A stretch of DNA of 64,000 bases from Siphonodentalium dalli. Taxonomy: Eukaryota > Mollusca > Scaphopoda > Gadilida > Siphonodentaliidae. Shown here one piece after another: positions 58,850-64,000 of the stretch. Both the position numbers and the translations under genes were made by a program. The stretch is taken from contig CP136064.1 of NCBI GenBank assembly GCA_032622095.1, forward strand, positions 111,090,004 through 111,154,003, written 5' to 3'. Within the stretch, counting starts at the first letter, position 1. Each line of letters opens with the position of its first letter. The notes under the pieces are model-generated. The model had not been told where the DNA came from and searched no databases. It worked only from the letters and a program-made list of their open reading frames with translations.

Positions 58850-61156
58850 GGCCTAAAATAAATACATTTGTTTCCGCTAACGAGCTGAAAAAAATTAGGG
58901 TAGGTAGGTAGGCTTAACTTTTTTTTTTTTGTTAACTTTTTTTTTTTCAGTATCTTTAAAAATAACTGTACAAGGCCAAAAAAAAAAAAGGGTTTTGATT
59001 CTCGGGCATAGCCGCGTCTGGAAAAAAGGCCCGCGTTGACACTTTTTATTACGATTTTCAAATTTGACCACGCTGTCAAATGATAACACGAAAATAGGAA
59101 ACTAGAAAACAGAAATTAGTTATGTTTCAAACACTGAATATGATAGACATGCAATGATGTACGTGTTGGTATTCAAAAACAGACACTAGGTAACGATAAC
59201 TACCAGTTATATTGTCACCACAAGGTGCCCAAACCCCAAGTTTATTGAGACAAATGTGTTCAAATATTTCGGTATTTTATCAATTCGAAAAAGGTAAACG
59301 CTAAACGGGAAACAATTCTGAGATTTACAATTTCGGGAACGCAAACCGGAAAGAAATATGGTGCGTATTGGCGATGTGTATGCTGGTTTAATCATCGATC
59401 TACACAATATACGTCGATCGTTTAATATTTGAAGTTGTTATGGCTGGCATGTATTGAGGTACATAATACTTTAATATTCAGATACGGCAGAATAAGTCAT
59501 TCTAGACTTCCTATGAAGATCACTATATATATCTTTTTCGTTTGTATTCAATTTCTGTATTTTTATTTGAGTAATTGAACCGGATATTTAGCTCTGTTTG
59601 TTGTTATTAAACATGCTTGTTATGAACAATATTAGAAACGCAAATATTATCTTCCCATTAAATGTGACAACAGGTGATAAAACGTTAGTAGACTGGTCCA
59701 TCTACAACGTTGAGAACGATCTTATTATGGTCATTCTTTATAGTGGAATACATTAGTTCATAAAATTATATCAAAACAATGTTCTCCTTGGTTACATTTT
59801 CTTAACCTGGGAAAATATAACCCATGCTTTAAACTATGGGCATTATCCCCATATTAAACGAAAAAAATAAATAAAAATAAAACCCTCGCTCCCTCATCGA
59901 TTCTCAAAAAAAATTGCCCGAGAATCAAAACACTTTTTTTTTTTGGCCTAATACTTGTCAATAACCCAAACTATGCACTTCTTAGTCCCAATCAGGTTAA
60001 CCCAAATGACAGAGGAACTAAAAACTCCAATTCAATCTTACATATGCTTCAATATTTACATATATACTAGTCTATATACTAATATAGTCTTTGATAATCC
60101 TAATATTTCCAATATGGTCTGGCGACAACTGGAGTCAGTCCAGCACCACTGCACTGTCACATATTGGAGTGACCGTCTTGTACCGATCTCTTAATGATGG
60201 CTTCACAACCCCACCTTCTCCTCCGATTTCGGTGAAGGATCTAGGTATTTTTTGGGGACACCTGTTTTTGGGCAATGATATGCCAAAGACATAACCTGAA
60301 GGCCTGAGCGGAGGAAGGTCTGGGAGGGGTGACCCCCTGCTGATGGTGGGGGTTCTCCCCCTGCAAAAAATTTCGAAAATCCATTGCATTTAGAGCTAAT
60401 CTAGGGCACTTTGAGTCAGTATTTAGAATTTTACTGAGAGGTCAATTTGATCAAGTTTCTCAAGCATAACTTTGGAAATTTTTATATATGTATGGATTGG
60501 AAATGCTTATAACTTATTGTCAGATATCTTTTGGTTCAATGGATTATGCTTATCCTGCTTGAAATGAGACTTACCATTATCACTCTAATTCATATAATAG
60601 GCTATTTTATAAAATTCAAGTGAGACACATACATAATATACTACATGTAGTACAGAAACAATGTCTATTTAGTTAGTATTTACTATTTATAGTACTAATC
60701 TCTATGTTAATTTTTCATTTGGTATTATGAGATCCCACCTGATAACCAGGTTGATTCCATCAAATTGTTCCTGTACTGTATTTGATTGAAATACTGAAGT
60801 CTGAAGGCTGAATCATAACAAACCTGAACTGAAACTATTTGAAGTTTTCACAGATGAAAGCTAGATAAAGCCAAACATACTTTACAGTATGATTCCAACT
60901 GTTAAACTTAAATCTTTTTGTAAACTAAAATTTCTTATGTCAATATATATAAATGTTTTGCATCTTGTTATGATATCAATTAGGACCTAAATTGAAGAAA
61001 AAAAAATTAAAATTGAAATTTTTTTTTGTTTTTTGTTTTTTGTTTTTTTTTGGTCCAATTTTTTTTCTTTCGCAATGGCAATAAAAAGTTTAGGGTCGGG
61101 GGTTTAAAATAGGGTCGGTCGGGTTAGCGGAAACAAACGTCTTTTTTTTTTAGGCC
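58850..61156. mobile_element. Element J: 2.3 kb Harbinger-like, TAA TSD, hosting family I copy 3
   Basis: ggcctaaaataaatacattt, gtttccgctaac at the left mirrors gttagcggaaac, aaacgtc..aggcc at the right. TAA flanks it at 58847-58849 and 61157-61159. No transposase is visible; 58974-59948 is a nested insertion. Confidence 0.72.
58974..59948. mobile_element. Family I Harbinger-like element, copy 3
   Basis: 975 bp with ends ggccaaaaaaaaaaaagggt / aaaacacttttt..ggcc; right TAA, left CAA. It shares gattctcgggcatagccgcg, tctggaaaaaaggcccgcg and the right 300 bp with copy 1. Confidence 0.78.
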
Positions 61157-61439
61157 TAAACATAATTTTTGGAATGGGACGTACATGTAGTCAATATTTT
61201 TTAAGCCATCAGTAGGCAATACTGGTGAATCGAAAGCTCAAGTTAGCAGTTCTCGACCAATCAGAATGAATTATATAGTGACAAATATTCAACTTGAATT
61301 ATAATGTTAAATTGAATCTACATAGATTATGTTAAGAGAGATGATTTGAGAGATACGTTGCAATCCAGAAATATTTTAATGGATTAATAGGGTCTTAATT
61401 AATTAAGAATGACTTATGAGACTATAACTAATTACCTAC

Positions 61440-61602
61440 CTTGAGCAACATGAATTTATTGAGCGGATCGTACCACTGCATGAGTATGATACTGTTTGGT
61501 AGAGCGCCACACAGGTACCGATACCCATTATATGGATTCCGACCCACACAGCATCGTATGCAGCCTTTTGTGTCATTAACCTTCGTTGTGGTGCTATATT
61601 TC
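61440..61602 (-). CDS. MAP4K5: MAP4K5-like exon a (most 5' exon found), CNH domain
   Basis: This 163 bp exon has an acceptor after a pyrimidine-rich ...caatatttcag (61603-61605 on the plus strand reads ctg) and a GTAGGT donor at 61434-61439. After one nucleotide completing the previous codon it encodes 54 residues, including the cysteine-rich stretch TKGCIRCCVGRNPYNG, then YRYLCGALP and QWYDPLNKFMLLK. It ends on a codon boundary. These match the known CNH motif of MAP4K3/5 (C-x2-C, RNPY-G, YLCGAL, QW-P--KFML). The next 5' exon, expected to encode the segment just before this motif, was not found between 61603 and 64000, so it probably lies outside the window or is too short for me to see. Confidence 0.93.
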
Positions 61603-61659
61603 CTGAAATATTGAAGAAGTCAAGAGGTCTAAATATGATACATGCAATGGCCCTGTTAA

Positions 61660-61862
61660 CCCATTCATGACGGGAGCTGTGCTGGTGCAACAGTGCACTC
61701 TCTTATAGGGAACTTTGCATATATAAGAGAATGCACTGGTTTACATGATCAAAGTAAATATTGTTAAGCCAATGTATTCTCTTATAGATGCGAGGCTCCC
61801 TATGGGAGAGAATGCATTGGATTTTGGTTTTCGCAAAATTTCAGGAAGCTCCAGTCATGGAA
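61660..61862. mobile_element. Family B MITE, copy 7, internally deleted
   Basis: TTAACCCATTCATGACGGGA left; both hairpin modules shortened (ctcttatagggaactttgca; ctccctatgggagagaatgc); right end gctccagtcatggaagg. Confidence 0.75.
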
Positions 61863-61866
61863 GGAT

Positions 61867-62546
61867 TCACAAGTTTGAGGGTACGAGAATCAAAATCAAA
61901 TCAAATCCTGATGATGCCACAAGTTGGTTGGGAGGAGGGTATGGTGTATCACTCATGCCATGTTAGAGACGGTTTGAAGGGCATCTTCTGGGATAGTTTT
62001 GAAAATTAAATGCACTGAGTCAATTTCTCAATAGTAATATCTTAGTTTCAAATCTTAAAGTTTAATCTCTCCCTGTATCTTCAGTCAAATGAGCTGATGT
62101 GAATGTGATAGGAATGCAAAATTGCAAAATTTATTGTACATATATAGCTTTCAATTTAAAAAGATTTACTGTTGGGCAATTGAAAAAAAAACACCCTGGA
62201 CTAATAGCTATGATATGATGTCTTTATATAACAAAGCAGAGATACATGTATGTATGCGACAATCAAACTTGATTCTCATGGTTCACTTATGCGAGAATCA
62301 TTTGCAAGAATCAATTCTGATTCTCGTACGAATTTTAAGGCCTGCTATCGATGCAAAATGAAGTTCCGGTAATGTTGATTAAGTTGAAATTTTCGGTGAA
62401 GTTAGTAGAATGCTACATTCCTCCAGTTGGCATAGCGTCTGAGTTATCATTTTTACACAAGGCCAAAATATGTCTTTAATCATTTGACTTTTCTGTTTTA
62501 TTTGCTTCAATCAACACAGTCATTATTGAAACATTCAAATAGTATT
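61867..62546. other. Non-coding DNA
   Basis: No splice-bounded exon matching the expected upstream CNH segment was found here. A short gattctc-rich stretch (attctcatgg, gagaatcatt, gattctcgta) is at 62270-62330. Confidence 0.45.
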
Positions 62547-62548
62547 AA

Positions 62549-62788
62549 CCCTTCCATGACTGGAGCTTCTTGAAATTTTGCAAAAAACCCTGTGCCAATG
62601 CATTCTCTTATAAATGCGAGTCTCCCATAAATATGAGAATACATAGGCCTAACAATATTTACATTGACCTTGTAAGCCAGTGCATTCTTATATATGTGAG
62701 GCTCCCTATGGGAGACTCGCATATATAATAGAATGCACTGGCACATGATCTTTAATGCTGCTTCAGCGCAGCACCTATCATGAATGGG
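62549..62788. mobile_element. Family B MITE, copy 8 (TTAA-flanked)
   Basis: TTAACCCTTCCATGACTGGA left, two modules (first missing one arm), CCTATCATGAATGGG-TTAA right. Confidence 0.8.
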
Positions 62789-63239
62789 TTAAACAAGAAT
62801 GGTGACTCTATATGATCAATAACAACATTATCTTGAAGAATTGTGATTTATTACCAGTTTGTTCTACCAACATCAGAGTTAACTGAGTATGACCGACCTA
62901 AATCATGGATCAGTCGACTGGGCTATATCCGAAGAAACTAAATTAATGGGCCAATTATTAGTTTTTATAGCACCAGCTTGTTCTACAAAACTCAGTTTGA
63001 ACCAAACACAGTGGTAGATCATGATAGCACAACCAGTTGACCCGGCTTGGAAATGTTGCGGGCATAATCTATATTATTGCTGATTAGTGGGTCTTTTTTC
63101 ATTTATTGTTTTTGAAAGTTAGGATCCACTATGAGTTTTATGAATAGTTCTAATTTTCAGAGTTCTGGCTCCCAGAAATATTTAATGTTTGGCAGCAAAT
63201 ATCCAGAAAAAAAACACCTGGTGCCTTGTGAGTTTCGGA

Positions 63240-63600
63240 TGATTGACAGCTGCCAGATGCTAACTATTAGTTTCAGTCCAAAGCCCATGTGTCTGATGAC
63301 ATCATCATGTTAGTTTCAGTCCAAAGCCCATGTGTCTGATGACATCATCATGTTAGTTTCAGTAGTCATCTCTTGGTGACATCATTGAGTGAATCTTGGT
63401 TGATTGACAGATGCCATATTTCAGACACCTGGAGTGATGTCATCAGAATGGAATGTTCCATGGTTGCTCTGTGATTGACAGGTGTCAGGGATTTGGGTCA
63501 AACACCTGGTGTGATGTCAACAGCCTGAAATTTTCCATGATCCTTCCCTATGATTGACAGGTGTCAGAGAATCGGGTCATGAACACCTGTGCTCTGGGTA
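63240..63600. repeat. Tandem repeats: 43 bp duplication and ~80 bp decayed units
   Basis: tttcagtccaaagcccatgt, gtctgatgacatcatcat is repeated at 43 bp spacing (63271, 63314). Around and after it gattgacaggtgtcag, cacctgg-gtgatgtca and tccatg recur every ~75-80 bp (63241, 63402, 63472, 63552). Confidence 0.75.
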
Positions 63601-64000
63601 TGGAGGTTATGAGCTATCAACTGATTTTTTGGACATAATTCTGACAGATTCTTGCTAAAATGTGATGAGTTAAAACTCAATGTATATTACTACCAGTCTT
63701 GGGGTGGGTATTTTTTTTTGGGGGGGGGGGTATTTTTTTTATTTTTCACAGAAAGCCTAGAATTAATAGTTGAATGGATACTTTTACAGAATAAAAGCCT
63801 ACAATTTCCAAGTAATCTATGGACTTTATCATCAAATGCATTTAAGCAATACTTTGGCAAAGACACCTATATCTAAATTTCTAATTGTGAATAAATTGGA
63901 GATTTGAGTTTTTAACTCTTTGGAAATTCTGAATGAATCCTGGTTGATTTTGAAAAAAAGTTTGTTTAATGCGGCCCTCTTTAGCACTGCACATTTTGGT
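63601..64000. other. Non-coding DNA
   Basis: G-rich and T-rich runs at 63715-63745; no gene is seen up to the window edge. Confidence 0.45.

Larger units (their letters stand above)
6035..61602 (-). other. MAP4K5: Partial gene locus: MAP4K3/MAP4K5-type kinase, C-terminal eight exons
   Basis: This is the genomic extent of the eight minus-strand exons listed separately. Every intron has GT..AG borders and every junction restores the reading frame, giving 240 residues plus stop after one leading nucleotide. Members of this Ste20/GCK-I family have an N-terminal serine/threonine kinase, a proline-rich middle and a C-terminal CNH domain; they act in the cytoplasm upstream of JNK signalling and, for MAP4K3, nutrient-mTORC1 signalling. 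Only the last part of the CNH domain is here; kinase exons must lie beyond 64000. Introns from 5' to 3' are about 7.8, 0.86, 6.1, 0.35, 4.6, 2.5 and 32.6 kb. Wording such as EYPMVC, DKYIKIV and GKLKSS looks closer to vertebrate MAP4K5 than MAP4K3 from memory. Invertebrates often have one gene co-orthologous to both, so the symbol marks the family, not strict orthology. Confidence 0.9.

Noticed and set aside
62860-62910. Possible 28 bp minus-strand exon between AG and GTAATA
   Set aside because: Too short, no match to the expected CNH segment, weak acceptor.

Overview
The window is AT-rich animal nuclear DNA with no prokaryotic gene organisation. Its dispersed repeats (tRNA-type SINEs, 'cataactc-ggtaaaaattgg' tandem-core elements, palindromic MITEs) are of a kind I associate with marine lophotrochozoans, most likely a mollusc. 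That assignment is inference from repeat style and gene sequence.

One host gene could be reconstructed, on the minus strand. Eight short exons at 61440-61602, 53520-53620, 52578-52663, 46439-46504, 45993-46085, 41296-41366, 38726-38781 and 6035-6122 all have canonical AG/GT borders. Their phases chain into one 240-residue open frame plus stop, starting with one nucleotide that completes a codon from a missing upstream exon. The protein is the C-terminal part of the citron-homology (CNH) domain of a MAP4K3/MAP4K5-type kinase (Drosophila happyhour type), down to the family's C-terminal LAGHEN motif. The kinase domain lies beyond the right edge. Coding sequence is about 0.72 kb of 64 kb, and the last intron is 32.6 kb.

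Nearly everything else is transposon-derived and deeply nested. Recurrent families are: (A) a ~214 bp near-perfect palindrome with TA target duplications; (B, C, D, P) TTAA-flanked short elements, B/C/P with CCCTTT termini (piggyBac-like target site); (E) palindromic hAT-like elements with 8 bp duplications; (F) elements with ~100 bp internal tandem units; (G) arrays of 164 bp units; (I, J and a 2.86 kb relative) GGCC-ended elements with TAA duplications (Harbinger-like); Helitron-like elements ending in a hairpin plus CTAG; two tRNA-derived SINEs; and an 88 bp satellite beside a transposase-like coding remnant and a 136 bp palindrome.

Layout: 1-6 kb, downstream flank with MITEs; 6-39 kb, the giant last intron, holding a complete nested hAT, a template-switch-like duplication, a 2.86 kb element carrying a 100-codon ORF, and the satellite block; 39-46 kb, exons 3' of the 164 bp array; 46-62 kb, the remaining exons, with a Helitron-like element starting 13 bp from one splice acceptor; 62-64 kb, simple tandem repeats. 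No rRNA, functional tRNA, CRISPR array or virus-like gene was recognised.
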